From: an uncultured Clostridia bacterium
Lineage (GTDB): Bacteria; Bacillota; Clostridia; Oscillospirales; Acutalibacteraceae
Assembly: GCA_947630285.1 (NCBI GenBank)
Contig: CANRHD010000001.1
Location: 1-64,000 of the forward strand
DNA: 64,000 bases
Direction: 5' to 3'
Positions 1-8,665 of the stretch are shown piece by piece. The position numbers and the translations under genes were made by a program. Position 1 is the first letter of the stretch, and each line of letters opens with the position of its first letter. The notes beneath the pieces are model-generated. The model was given only the letters and a program-made list of their open reading frames with translations, was not told where the DNA came from and searched no databases.

Positions 1-219
1 GCTTTATTCCCTAAAGCGTACCAATCTCTTTTAGAGCTTTCGCTCTCGCTCACAGCTCTTCACTGTGCTTTACTTTTCACTCGGGTCGCTCTCGCTTCCC
101 TCGTGCTCTTTTCCGCTTTCACCCTCTTTTAAAGGCTACTCGCTTCTTGAATCTCAGGGTTCCTTTTTTCTAAGTCGTTGTCTAATTTTCAAGGTTCAAA
201 AATACGCACTCGTTGAGTG
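1..219 (-). other. Putative rRNA operon leader running off the left edge
   Basis: Downstream of the 227-255 promoter, the minus strand carries a short inverted repeat (GCACTC/GAGTGC) and then GAACCTTGAAAATTAGACAA. This resembles the antitermination-type leader and spacer sequence found before 16S or 23S genes in Clostridia. The rest is rich in small hairpins and has no believable ORF. The 67 aa plus-strand ORF here is low-complexity and lacks homology features. No mature rRNA sequence is inside the window, so an rRNA gene to the left is inferred. Confidence 0.55.
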
Positions 220-226
220 CTTTGAT

Positions 227-255
227 ATCATATCAAATACGGCGACAAATGTCAA
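227..255 (-). promoter_or_regulatory. Strong sigma-A promoter (TTGACA-17-TATGAT) reading left
   Basis: On the minus strand TTGACA (250-255) and TATGAT (227-232) are separated by exactly 17 bp. The -35 is a perfect consensus and the -10 has one mismatch. It points away from the lipoprotein gene into the rRNA-leader-like sequence, as expected for a highly expressed stable-RNA operon. Confidence 0.8.
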
Positions 256-449
256 CACTTATTTTTAAAAAATTTCAAAAAATTTTCGGTTTTTTCAAAC
301 GCCGCCGGGCGTTCTGAAAATCAATTACCATAAGTCTTAAAATCAATTATTTATTATGTTTTAATCACGGGGAAACGGGTTTCAGCTATTGCTCGGCAAG
401 AGCCTGTCTATACCGCTCGTAATACTAATAAATAAAAAATGAATTTATG
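256..449. other. Intergenic stretch without a gene
   Basis: This AT-rich spacer lies between the outward promoter and the end of the lipoprotein gene. It has runs of A and T and a few short GC-rich patches. I see no coding sequence, clear terminator or RNA fold in it. Confidence 0.5.
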
Positions 450-1745
450 TTATTGAAATATCGGATATTTATAATTCTTAACGCCGTTTTTCCAAGTATC
501 GGACTTATTGTCAAAGGGATAATTGCTTATATCTTTCATTTCTTCAAGGGACATCGCCTTATTGTCCGGAAATGCCGACTGAAATACGCCTGTAACGCTC
601 AAACCGCTTTTATTGCTGAAAGCACAGTTAGAGATGTTTATTCCCATTCTACTGTATACGCCTCCGACGATTTCACCGCAACAGTCGGCGTCAGTACACA
701 ATCCCACATTATATGAGTTTGATATATCAATATTACTGCCTTCATATGCCTTAAGCGTCAGCCCGATAATTCCGCCTGCGCAGCTTATTTTATTATTGCC
801 GTTTGATTTTGACGACTCACCGCATTTTATTTTACCGCAGTTATAACATGAATCAATAGTTGTTTTTTTATCAGATACTCCGACAATACCGCCCGAAACT
901 CCATTACAGGATATTTCACCGAAATTACAGTTTTTATAAAATTCACCGTCCGTTCCCGATTTTCCGCAGATGCCTCCGACCGAGTTGTTCTTGGAACGCT
1001 TGGCAGATAAATTAATATTGCCGCTATTACTGCAATTTGATATATTTAAAAGAGAATCTGCACAGCCAATTACGCCGCCTGCATAAATATTCTCCGATTC
1101 TTTGCCGTTTATTTTTATATTTACGCCGCTTCTGCAATTTACCACTTTTACTTCTTCATCATTTAATGACAGCCCTTTTCCCACAACTGCGCCTATGTAA
1201 TAATTTGAGCCGTCACTGTCCGTGTCCGATGAACCGTTAACGGTAAACTGAATATTCCCCGATACCGAACAGTTATAGAAATAGAAACCGCTGTCTGCAA
1301 TTCCGCCTATATTTTCCGTGCAGGTCAACATTCCGGTTTTTTCTTTATATTTAGATGTATCAAAATTAATTTCTATGTTTTCCATGTTCAGGTCGGTAAC
1401 GGTCAAAGCGTACAAGAATAAGCCTCCCGTTGTCGATTTGAAATTTTTTATAGTGTGATTATTGCCGTTAAATCTTCCCGTGCAATATATTCCGTTCCAA
1501 TCTTTTACGGAAGAAAAGTCTAAGTCATTCATCAAGATATAATTTTCGCCTCTTTGGCCGTTTTTTGATATAGCCATTAAATCTTCGATAGTATGAATAC
1601 TTTTCAAATTTGCGGAATCGGCTTCTCTGTTTACCGTTTCAAATTCTTGAGTTGCTTCATAATTATTTGTGCTTGATTTATTGCAAGAAACAAATAAAAA
1701 TTGCAAAACCAAAACAAATGACAATATTGTAAAAATTTTCTTCAT
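450..1745 (-). CDS. Secreted lipoprotein with GLUG-type repeats
   Basis: A 431 aa protein with a lipoprotein signal peptide: a KK start, a hydrophobic core, and lipobox LFVSC with the acylated Cys at residue 21. A Ser/Thr/Asn-rich linker follows. The segment near residue 50 (IHTIEDLMAI, then YILMNDLDFSS) is typical of the start of GLUG-repeat surface proteins. From about residue 140 onward, repeated GG(I/V)xG motifs with NC and GNI steps suggest a beta-helix rich in Asn and Cys. It is probably anchored outside the membrane. The function is unknown; adhesion or glycan binding are guesses from the family. Its promoter carries a phased direct repeat (see 1783-1852), suggesting it is switched on by an activator. 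Confidence 0.75.
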   Translation of the reverse strand: MKKIFTILSFVLVLQFLFVSCNKSSTNNYEATQEFETVNREADSANLKSIHTIEDLMAISKNGQRGENYILMNDLDFSSVKDWNGIYCTGRFNGNNHTIKNFKSTTGGLFLYALTVTDLNMENIEINFDTSKYKEKTGMLTCTENIGGIADSGFYFYNCSVSGNIQFTVNGSSDTDSDGSNYYIGAVVGKGLSLNDEEVKVVNCRSGVNIKINGKESENIYAGGVIGCADSLLNISNCSNSGNINLSAKRSKNNSVGGICGKSGTDGEFYKNCNFGEISCNGVSGGIVGVSDKKTTIDSCYNCGKIKCGESSKSNGNNKISCAGGIIGLTLKAYEGSNIDISNSYNVGLCTDADCCGEIVGGVYSRMGINISNCAFSNKSGLSVTGVFQSAFPDNKAMSLEEMKDISNYPFDNKSDTWKNGVKNYKYPIFQ

Positions 1746-1782
1746 TTTCTGCTTTCACCCTGTTTAGATAAAATTTTTACAC

Positions 1783-1811
1783 ATTATAAAATCTGAAAAA
1801 TTTAAAATCAA
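1783..1811 (-). promoter_or_regulatory. Sigma-A promoter of the GLUG lipoprotein (TTGATT-17-TATAAT)
   Basis: On the minus strand the -35 TTGATT is at 1806-1811 and the -10 TATAAT at 1783-1788, with a 17 bp spacer. The predicted start lies about 30 nt upstream of the ATG at 1745, which an AGGGTG SD precedes. Confidence 0.65.
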
Positions 1812-1817
1812 TATCAA

Positions 1818-1852
1818 CAGGGTATAAAACCGACAAATCAGGGTATAAAACC
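1818..1852 (-). repeat. Two 14-bp direct repeats, 21-bp period, next to the -35
   Basis: CAGGGTATAAAACC occurs twice (1818-1831 and 1839-1852), a 21 bp period or two helical turns. The nearer copy ends 7 bp from the -35 of the lipoprotein promoter. This is the usual layout for an activator dimer, as with LytTR-type response regulators. The outer copy also forms an 8 bp inverted repeat (AAATCAGG/CCTGATTT), but no gene needs a terminator there. Confidence 0.6.
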
Positions 1853-2041
1853 TGATTTTTTAACATTTATTGTTATTAATAGTAAAATAAAACAGCAATT
1901 TGCTCTTCTCTTATTTCTTCTCTTATAATATATAGAAATAAGTAATTAAAGAAACAAACCAAAACCGTAAAATTTAATAACAGTATTTTCTTAAAATATA
2001 TTCTCGCAATATATGCAAAAAACTATAATTAAATATTACAG

Positions 2042-2070
2042 TTGAAAATATAATATTAAAGTATTATAAT
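2042..2070 (+). promoter_or_regulatory. Sigma-A promoter (TTGAAA-17-TATAAT)
   Basis: TTGAAA at 2042-2047 and TATAAT at 2065-2070 are spaced 17 bp apart. They lie about 50 bp upstream of the TTG start of the O-antigen-ligase-like gene. Sequence between 1860 and 2040 is very AT-rich and shows nothing else. Confidence 0.65.
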
Positions 2071-2119
2071 GTAGATAATTTAGGCAAAGAGTATATTATT
2101 TTGCAAACGAGGTAATACA

Positions 2120-3616
2120 TTGAATATAAAATTTTTGGAAAGCGACACAGTAAATAAGATGCGTAAATTTTTCATTTCGGAAAAATTTATGATAATAATG
2201 TTTTTACTGGCTGCGGTTATAACCGTTTTTCATCTTGAAGTACCCGGAGTAATAATTTTTGTTTTTATTATTTCTGCGCTGCTTGTTTTATGTGAGGACC
2301 TTTTAGCGACTACCCTGCCCTTCCTTTTGGTGGCGCTGACCGCAATCAAGTGCAACGACTCTTTTAACATTTTCATTAAATATGTCGGCTTTATAGCCGT
2401 GGTGCTTGCCGCTCTGATTTTCCACTTTGTTTATTACCGTAAGAAAATTGTTTTCGGCAAGGCGCTTTATCCGATGATAGGCGCATCGGTTGCCGTAACC
2501 TTGGGCGGCGTCGGCTTCCTTTCTTTAAAAGAATATTTTAACCTTGTCTCCTTTTACTATGTATTCGGCCTTGGCTTCGGTATGGTTATTGCCTACATAA
2601 TACTGACGACCTATTTAAACTGCGAAAGGGATTATTCCGTAAAGGAAAAATTCACGGACATTATGATATACATGGGTCTGTTCGCCGTGTTTATGATGGT
2701 CGAATTTTACATAGTAAATATCGGGCTTGTAATGGAGACTAAGGGCATAATTTATATGCAATGGCGCAATAATATCTCCACCTTTTTAATGCTCGCAATG
2801 CCGTTTGCGGCGTTTAAGGCAGTGAAAAAGCCCTCCTATATTTTTCTTGCGATAATATATTACCTGTGTATGCTGCTTGCAGGCTCAAGGGGCGGTTTGA
2901 TTTTCGGCGGAATTGAGCTTGTAATGACAATCAGCATACTCATAGGTATTGATAAGCGCCACAGATGGACTTACATAGCCATAGCGATGGGTATAGTTAT
3001 TTCCCTTGCTTTCTATTTTCAGGATTTTTACGGCTTCTTCAGCGAAACGATAAACAGGCTCATTACGGGTCTTATGGGCATATCGGGTTCGGAAAAAGAG
3101 GTAAGGCTCAAGCTTTTTGCAAGGGCGTTTGATGATTTTAACTCCAACCCGATTTTCGGAACGGGACTTGCATATATGGGCAACCGTGATGTTCACCCGT
3201 CAAAGGAATTTGCGCTGTGCTGGTATCACTGCGAGCCGCTTCAAATTATGGCGAGCCTCGGCACGCTCGGAATTGTGGCGTTTGCAATACAGCTCATGTG
3301 GAGATTTTACATTTTCCTTAAAAAGAAAACCGTATTCAACATTACAATTCTTGTTTCGTACATAGGGCTTGAGATGATGTCGCTTGTAAACCCGGGAGTT
3401 TTCTGCCCCGTTCCGTATCTGTTTATGGTAACCATGTATCTGGCAGTTGTGGAAATGGTAAACAAAACCGATTACACCAAGAACATAGCCAGCGAAATTA
3501 CCGAAGAACAGCAGTCGGAGGAATTGGACGATTTGGACGACGAGCTGTACGACGACGATGATGACAATGATGATGAAAGCCTTGAGCTTGAAAGCGCAAA
3601 CTCACAGCCGGTTTAA
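2120..3616 (+). CDS. O-antigen ligase/polymerase-like membrane protein
   Basis: A 498 aa polytopic membrane protein with about 10-12 hydrophobic segments. It has the Wzy_C/O-antigen ligase hallmarks: LAGSRGG around residue 255, then NPIFGTGLAYMG and WYHCEPLQIMASLGTLG in the long extracellular loop. Such proteins polymerise or ligate lipid-linked glycans at the outer face of the membrane. The TTG start is preceded by GAGGT; an in-frame ATG 13 codons later is a weaker alternative. The cytoplasmic tail (last ~45 residues) is a nearly continuous Asp/Glu run, which is unusual. No other polysaccharide gene is nearby, so the substrate cannot be inferred. Confidence 0.75.
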   Translation: MNIKFLESDTVNKMRKFFISEKFMIIMFLLAAVITVFHLEVPGVIIFVFIISALLVLCEDLLATTLPFLLVALTAIKCNDSFNIFIKYVGFIAVVLAALIFHFVYYRKKIVFGKALYPMIGASVAVTLGGVGFLSLKEYFNLVSFYYVFGLGFGMVIAYIILTTYLNCERDYSVKEKFTDIMIYMGLFAVFMMVEFYIVNIGLVMETKGIIYMQWRNNISTFLMLAMPFAAFKAVKKPSYIFLAIIYYLCMLLAGSRGGLIFGGIELVMTISILIGIDKRHRWTYIAIAMGIVISLAFYFQDFYGFFSETINRLITGLMGISGSEKEVRLKLFARAFDDFNSNPIFGTGLAYMGNRDVHPSKEFALCWYHCEPLQIMASLGTLGIVAFAIQLMWRFYIFLKKKTVFNITILVSYIGLEMMSLVNPGVFCPVPYLFMVTMYLAVVEMVNKTDYTKNIASEITEEQQSEELDDLDDELYDDDDDNDDESLELESANSQPV

Positions 3617-3625
3617 AATCAAACA

Positions 3626-3667
3626 AAAAGCCTCCCGAGGTTTAAGGCCGCGGGAGGTTTTATTTTG
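3626..3667. terminator. Bidirectional terminator between the ligase-like gene and sigA
   Basis: Stem CCTCCCG/CGGGAGG with a GC-containing loop. T-rich tracts follow on both strands (TTTTATTTT on plus; CTTTTTGTTTG on minus). It separates two convergent genes. Confidence 0.8.
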
Positions 3668-3681
3668 CGCTGTTATCCGTA

Positions 3682-4785
3682 TCAGTCAAGAAAATCTTTA
3701 AGCTTTTTGCTCCTTGAGGGGTGTCGGAGCTTTCTTAAAGCCTTTGCCTCAATCTGTCTTATTCTTTCCCTTGTAACATCAAAGGTTCTGCCGACCTCTT
3801 CAAGCGTTCTGGGGTGGCCGTCCTCAAGACCGAAGCGCAGCCTTAATACCATAGCTTCCCTTTCGGAAAGCGTTTTCAGTACCTCTTCAAGCTGTTCCTT
3901 TAGCAAAAGCATAGAGGCGGCGTCGGCCGGAGCAAGGGCGTCGTCGTCGGGAATAAAATCTCCGAGGTGGCTGTCCTCTTCCTCGCCTATCGGTGTTTCA
4001 AGCGAAACGGGCTCCTGCGCAACACGCAGTATCTCACGAACCTTGTCAACCGGCATATCAAGACATTCCGCTATTTCCTCCGCCGACGGATCTCTGCCGT
4101 TTTTATGAAGAAGCTGGCTGTTGGTCTTTTTAACCCTGTTAATTGTTTCCACCATATGAACAGGTATGCGTATGGTTCTTGCCTGGTCGGCGATGGCCCT
4201 TGTTATTGCCTGCCTTATCCACCAAGTAGCGTAGGTTGAAAACTTAAAGCCCTTGGTATAGTCAAATTTTTCGACGGCCTTTATCAGTCCGAGGTTTCCT
4301 TCCTGAATAAGGTCCAAAAACTGCATTCCCCTGCCGACATAGCGTTTCGCAATGCTTACAACGAGCCTGAGATTGGCCTCGGCAAGCCTCTGCTTTGCCT
4401 GGGCGTCATCGTCCGCAATACGCATGGCAAGGTCAATTTCCTCCTCCGGCGTCAAAAGCGGTACTCTGCCTATTTCTTTTAAATACACCTTTACGGGGTC
4501 GTCGATAGACGCATTGTGGCTGTCCGCCGCCAGCTCCGCCGCTTCCTGCCCCTTAGGCATTTCGGAGTCAAAATCCGCCGTGTCAATGTCGATGTCAAAG
4601 TCGTCAACAATTTCGATATTGTAGCTTTCAAGGGTTTCATAAACCTTTTCAAGCTCCTCCATATCGAGATTGCTTTCAAGCATCGCAGTATCAATTTCCT
4701 GCGTTGTCACCTTGCCCGAAGCCTTACCCTTTTCCACAAGCTCCGAAATCGGATTTTTCTTTTCCACTGAGTTGTTGTTTTCCAT
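3682..4785 (-). CDS. sigA: Primary sigma factor SigA/RpoD
   Basis: Housekeeping sigma-70 factor of about 367 aa, the usual Firmicute length. Region 1.2 is [11 protein letters not shown]. Region 2 has [20 protein letters not shown] and the -10-binding helix [14 protein letters not shown]. Region 3 is [11 protein letters not shown], and region 4 has the -35-binding HTH ending in [20 protein letters not shown]. The track starts at a GTG (4800), but AAGGTG lies 8 nt before the ATG at 4785, so MENNNS is preferred. The dnaG gene lies 27 nt upstream in the same direction; the dGTPase-dnaG-sigA order is typical of Clostridia. It recognises the TTGaca/TAtaaT promoters noted across this window. Confidence 0.97.
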   Translation of the reverse strand: MENNNSVEKKNPISELVEKGKASGKVTTQEIDTAMLESNLDMEELEKVYETLESYNIEIVDDFDIDIDTADFDSEMPKGQEAAELAADSHNASIDDPVKVYLKEIGRVPLLTPEEEIDLAMRIADDDAQAKQRLAEANLRLVVSIAKRYVGRGMQFLDLIQEGNLGLIKAVEKFDYTKGFKFSTYATWWIRQAITRAIADQARTIRIPVHMVETINRVKKTNSQLLHKNGRDPSAEEIAECLDMPVDKVREILRVAQEPVSLETPIGEEEDSHLGDFIPDDDALAPADAASMLLLKEQLEEVLKTLSEREAMVLRLRFGLEDGHPRTLEEVGRTFDVTRERIRQIEAKALRKLRHPSRSKKLKDFLD

Positions 4786-4812
4786 ATTTTTCACCTTCAC
4801 ACTTTATGTATT

Positions 4813-6567
4813 TTAGTTTTTGTTAAACAGATTGAGAAAATCGGCGTCCGACAGACCGGAAGCGTTATTGTATTTCCCTTTACCCCTTTCGCTTTTGATA
4901 ATTTTTATACAGTCCTCACATTCCGAAAGCGTGTTACTTATTAAATGCGAAGAAGCCGCAATCCTTGTTATGACGGAAATCTCATCGTCGGAAAAATCGT
5001 GTGCGATATAGGATATTTCTATGGGCTTGCCGTTTTCAAGCCTTTCGCACAGCACGCCGAAAACTCTCCGGTTAAATTCGGTAACAAAATCCTCGGAACA
5101 GAGTTTATCCTTTATACTCTTGTAATAAGAGGGGTTTGATATTAAACAGGCAATTACCGTTTCCTCCGCCTTTGCTATATGCAGATTGTTCTGCCTGTCG
5201 GGATTTATCTTGTTTATAAGGTCCTTGGGATCGTTTAAAGACTTTTGAATATTGCTGAAATTCTCTTTGCTTTTTTGGCGTTTTGATATTCTTGAATTCT
5301 TTTTTATCTCGCTTATGAGCGCCTCTTTATTTACGGAAAATTCCTCTGCAATTTTTGAGGCGAAAATATCCGTTTCAATCGGACTTGAAACCTCGGCGAG
5401 CACACGGGACGCCGCTTTAATGAAATTTACTTTTCCGTCGGAAGTGGAAACATCAAACTTGTCCTGTTCAAGCATAAGCTTGTACTCAATATCGTTTGCG
5501 GCTCCGTCAATCATCATTTTAAATCTTGAAGCGCCGTATTTCTTTATAATTTCGTCGGGGTCTTTTCCGCCCTTCATATTGATAACCTTAACCCTGAGCG
5601 TGGTATGCGAAAATATATCCAGCGCTTTTTTTACGGCCCTTTGCCCAGCTTCGTCGGAGTCATAGCAAAGTAAAATTTCACCCGTATATCTTGAGAGTAC
5701 CTGCACCTGTTCCTGAGTAAGAGCCGTTCCGAGAGCGGCTACGGCGTTGGTAAAGCCGGCCTGATGAAGCATTACGACATCAATATTGCCCTCACATAAG
5801 ATAATATTGTCGAAATTATTTTTTTTAACAAAATTAAGGGCAAAAATTTCCCTGCCCTTTTTATATACGGGCGTATCACCCGTGTTTACATATTTCGCCC
5901 TGTCCTCCTCATTAAGCCTTCTTCCGCTGAAAGCAATAACATTTCCCCTTAAATCAATTATGGGAAAAACAAGCCTGTTTCTGAATGTGTCGTAATAAGA
6001 GCCCGAACTGCCCTTTTTTACAAGGTCGGCCATGTGAAGCTCCAAATCCGTAAAGCCCATTTTATTAAGGTGGGTCTTAAGACTTGTCCAGCCGTCGGGC
6101 GCAAAGCCTATGCCGAATTTGGTAACGGTTTCTCGTGTAAGCTGTCTGAGTTCGCAATACTCCCTCGCCTTTTCACCGCAGGGTTCAAAAAGCTTTTTAT
6201 AGTAGAACCTTGCCGCCTCCCTGTTCGCCTCGTAAATCCTTGTTCTGGTTTTGGAAATTCCGTTGTCGTAGTTTTCACCCGGCAGAGCCATACCGCTCCT
6301 GTCGCACAAGAATTTTACCGCCTGATAATAATCAAGGTTTTCAATGTTTTTAATAAAGGTTATAACATCACCGCCGTTACCGCAGCCGAAGCAATAATAG
6401 GACTGCGTGTCGGGATAAACATAAAACGACGGTGTGTTTTCATTGTGGAACGGACACAGGCCGCCCAAAAGCCTGCCCTTTCTTTTTAAATTCACATAAG
6501 AAGATACAACGCTCTCAATATCGTTTCTGTTTCTCAATTCCGAAATAAACAAATCGTCAAAAGCCAT
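4813..6567 (-). CDS. dnaG: DNA primase DnaG
   Basis: A 584 aa primase that makes RNA primers at the replication fork. It has the N-terminal CHC2 zinc finger (CPFHNENTPSF ... YYCFGCGNGGD, residues ~38-65), the catalytic core, and the TOPRIM domain (ILCEGNIDVVMLHQAG, then LCYDSDEAGQRA around 255-320). A helical C-terminal region would bind DnaB helicase. AAGGAGG sits 7 nt before the ATG. It follows the dGTPase gene after 31 nt and precedes sigA, probably as one operon. Confidence 0.97.
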   Translation of the reverse strand: MAFDDLFISELRNRNDIESVVSSYVNLKRKGRLLGGLCPFHNENTPSFYVYPDTQSYYCFGCGNGGDVITFIKNIENLDYYQAVKFLCDRSGMALPGENYDNGISKTRTRIYEANREAARFYYKKLFEPCGEKAREYCELRQLTRETVTKFGIGFAPDGWTSLKTHLNKMGFTDLELHMADLVKKGSSGSYYDTFRNRLVFPIIDLRGNVIAFSGRRLNEEDRAKYVNTGDTPVYKKGREIFALNFVKKNNFDNIILCEGNIDVVMLHQAGFTNAVAALGTALTQEQVQVLSRYTGEILLCYDSDEAGQRAVKKALDIFSHTTLRVKVINMKGGKDPDEIIKKYGASRFKMMIDGAANDIEYKLMLEQDKFDVSTSDGKVNFIKAASRVLAEVSSPIETDIFASKIAEEFSVNKEALISEIKKNSRISKRQKSKENFSNIQKSLNDPKDLINKINPDRQNNLHIAKAEETVIACLISNPSYYKSIKDKLCSEDFVTEFNRRVFGVLCERLENGKPIEISYIAHDFSDDEISVITRIAASSHLISNTLSECEDCIKIIKSERGKGKYNNASGLSDADFLNLFNKN

Positions 6568-6598
6568 ATATACCTCCTTATTATATTATGTATAAATA

Positions 6599-7597
6599 CT
6601 AATCGCCTATCCAGGCAGACGGAATGAACAGTTTATTATATACATTTAAAACATAAATATCAGACATACTTGAAACATAATCGCAGGACGCTCTCTCATT
6701 TCCCTCTTTTTCGGCAATTTTCCGATAAAATTCGGGAAGCTTTTCAAAATTGTCTCTGTAATAGAAATAGAGCGTCTTTATAAGAGCCTCCGCCTTGTTT
6801 TCCTCTCCCTTGCAGACGCTGTTGGTATAAACATTCTTATACATAAATTTTTGCAGTTCCTCAAAAGGCTCCTGTATTTCCTTTGCAAGGCAAATATCGT
6901 CGGCGCTGTTTTGAATTGCCGAAATTACGAGAGTGTTTATTCTCTTAGATTTTGTGACGCCCAGGGCGTTCAGTATTTCCTTGGGAATATCGTTTTCGCA
7001 AAGCACTCCGGCACGGCAGGCGTCGTCAATATCATGGTTTATATAGGCGATTTTGTCGGCAAGCTTAACTATCCTGCCCTCTAAGCTGTCCGCCTCCTTG
7101 CCTACGGTATGGCAGACAATTCCGTCACGAACCTCATATGTAAGATTTAAACCGTCGCCGCCCTTTTCGAGCTTGTCTACAACTCGCAGGCTCTGCTCAT
7201 AGTGTTTAAAGCCCTGAGGAAAAACCTCGTTTAATGCCCTTTCACCGGCATGCCCGAAAGGAGTATGCCCCAAATCGTGGCCCAAAGCGATAGCCTCGGT
7301 AAGGTCCTCGTTGAGCCTTAAAGCCCTTGAAACAGTCCTTGCAATCTGCGAAACCTCAAGGGTATGGGTAAGTCTTGTTCTGTAGTGGTCGCCCTCGGGG
7401 GAAAGAAAAACCTGGGTCTTGTGCTTAAGGCGTCTGAAAGAATTGGAGTGAATAATTCTGTCGCGGTCCCTCTGGAAACAGGTTCTTACTTCACATTCCG
7501 TTTCCCTGCGCTGTCTGCCCTTTGAATTAACAGAAAGCACGGCGTAAGGGGAAAGCATTTCTTTTTCAAACATCTCGGTATTTTCTCTCACAAGCAC
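6599..7597 (-). CDS. dgt: dGTPase-like HD-domain triphosphohydrolase
   Basis: An HD-superfamily enzyme of the short dGTPase class, predicted to cleave dGTP or other dNTPs to the nucleoside and triphosphate. Metal and substrate motifs are HRLTHTLEVSQIAR, ALGHDLGHTPFGHAGE and LADKIAYINHDIDDA. The track start (ATG 7621) coincides with the expected transcription start of a TATAAT at 7628-7633. AAAGGGG lies 7 nt before a GTG at 7597, so that start is chosen (332 aa). It heads the dgt-dnaG-sigA operon, linking dNTP balance with replication genes. Confidence 0.85.
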   Translation of the reverse strand: MLVRENTEMFEKEMLSPYAVLSVNSKGRQRRETECEVRTCFQRDRDRIIHSNSFRRLKHKTQVFLSPEGDHYRTRLTHTLEVSQIARTVSRALRLNEDLTEAIALGHDLGHTPFGHAGERALNEVFPQGFKHYEQSLRVVDKLEKGGDGLNLTYEVRDGIVCHTVGKEADSLEGRIVKLADKIAYINHDIDDACRAGVLCENDIPKEILNALGVTKSKRINTLVISAIQNSADDICLAKEIQEPFEELQKFMYKNVYTNSVCKGEENKAEALIKTLYFYYRDNFEKLPEFYRKIAEKEGNERASCDYVSSMSDIYVLNVYNKLFIPSAWIGD

Positions 7598-7627
7598 AAG
7601 AACACCCCTTTCAAAAAACATTCCAAT

Positions 7628-7633
7628 ATTATA
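7628..7633 (-). promoter_or_regulatory. -10 element of the dgt-dnaG-sigA operon
   Basis: A perfect TATAAT on the minus strand lies in the 54 bp gap between the YigZ-like gene and dgt. The -35 region (GGGTTT at 17 bp) is poor. Its position argues for the internal GTG start of dgt. Confidence 0.4.
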
Positions 7634-7675
7634 TACGCTTAAAAATATAAAAACCCTTTATTTTTTTCAAAAAAA

Positions 7676-8302
7676 TTACAAATTCATTTCTTCAAAACCT
7701 TCTCCGACCTTTTCGGGCATTATTCTACCGTTGGAGGCTTCAAAAATTTTAGCTTTCAGGCTGTCCTCCTTTTCACTTGCAACGCTGAAGCTGACGGTTG
7801 TTTTTTCGCCGAAATCGGTGGCACGGATTTTGCACCCGAAGCTTTCAATTATAGAATTTATTTTCCCGTAAAACGAGTAATCGCAACGAGCCCTTAAAAC
7901 GGAGCATGGCGCCATGGTTACTATTTTCCCCGACTGCAAGGCTGATTTTGCGGAATGCGAATATGCCCTCACAAGACCTCCGCCGCCCAAAAGTATGCCG
8001 CCGAAATATCTTGTAACGACCACGCAAACATCTGTTACGCCGGATTTTTCGAGTACATCCAATACGGGCATACCTGCCGTACCCTGCGGCTCTCCGTCGT
8101 CGGAAAACTTTTTAATATTCCCGTCTTTAAGTATATAAGCATACACATTGTGCTTTGCGTCCCAATGCTTTTGCCTGATTTCATTTATAAAGCCGTTCGC
8201 TTCCTCGGCGGTTTTAACGGGGCAAACATAGCCTATAAACCTTGAACGCTTTTCCGTAAATTCGTCAAAGCCCCTGTTCTTAACTGTTTTATACGAATTC
8301 AA
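7676..8302 (-). CDS. YigZ/IMPACT family protein
   Basis: A 208 aa protein of the UPF0029/IMPACT family. The N-terminal domain has FTEKRSRFIGYV, AYILKDGNIKKFSDDGEPQGTAGMPVL and VTRYFGGILLGGGGLVRAYS. The C-terminal domain is the small ferredoxin-like DUF1949 fold. The cellular role is not settled; IMPACT relatives are tied to translational control. It starts at a TTG with CGGGGG upstream. It lies downstream of rpmE, beyond that gene's terminator. Confidence 0.88.
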   Translation of the reverse strand: MNSYKTVKNRGFDEFTEKRSRFIGYVCPVKTAEEANGFINEIRQKHWDAKHNVYAYILKDGNIKKFSDDGEPQGTAGMPVLDVLEKSGVTDVCVVVTRYFGGILLGGGGLVRAYSHSAKSALQSGKIVTMAPCSVLRARCDYSFYGKINSIIESFGCKIRATDFGEKTTVSFSVASEKEDSLKAKIFEASNGRIMPEKVGEGFEEMNL

Positions 8303-8326
8303 TTATATGCACCCCCGAGGCAGAAA

Positions 8327-8354
8327 TTAAAAAGCGGCACATAAGTACCGCTTT
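8327..8354 (-). terminator. Terminator of rpmE
   Basis: On the minus strand, AAAGCGGTAC-TTAT-GTGCCGCTTT (one G.T pair) is followed by a T run. It lies 9 nt downstream of the rpmE stop. Confidence 0.75.
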
Positions 8355-8362
8355 CTGAATAA

Positions 8363-8572
8363 TCAGTCTTTTTTACCGAGATTGTATCTCTTATTAAACC
8401 TGTCAACCCGTCCGCCTGTATCAACAAGCTTTTGTTTGCCTGTAAAGAACGGATGACAATTTGAACAAATATCAACACGAATGTCCTGCTTGGTTGAACT
8501 TGTTTCAAATGTAGCGCCGCAAGCGCATCTTACAGTTGTGGGCTTATATTCGGGATGGATTCCGTCTTTCAT
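8363..8572 (-). CDS. rpmE: 50S ribosomal protein L31
   Basis: A 69 aa zinc-ribbon type L31 of the large ribosomal subunit. It has the start MKDGIHPEY, metal-binding CAC (Cys 16 and 18) and CSNC (Cys 36 and 39), then the [18 protein letters not shown] signature. GAGGTG precedes the ATG. Keeping the four Cys (C+ form) suggests it is the zinc-containing version that can store zinc; a ZIP transporter is found further on, but no direct link is seen. Confidence 0.97.
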   Translation of the reverse strand: MKDGIHPEYKPTTVRCACGATFETSSTKQDIRVDICSNCHPFFTGKQKLVDTGGRVDRFNKRYNLGKKD

Positions 8573-8665
8573 TAACTGTCACCTCTTTCAATATACCGCA
8601 AGTAATAATATAGCTTAAAAATATTAACACATTGAAAAGAAAAAAGCAAGTGTTTTTTTATAAAT

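Noticed and set aside
1835-1862. AAATCAGG/CCTGATTT hairpin as a terminator
   Set aside because: No plus-strand gene lies upstream. The second copy of the repeat explains the symmetry better as part of a regulatory site.
6034-6489. 151 aa plus-strand ORF inside dnaG
   Set aside because: It is antisense to the conserved zinc-finger region of dnaG and has no SD or recognisable domain.
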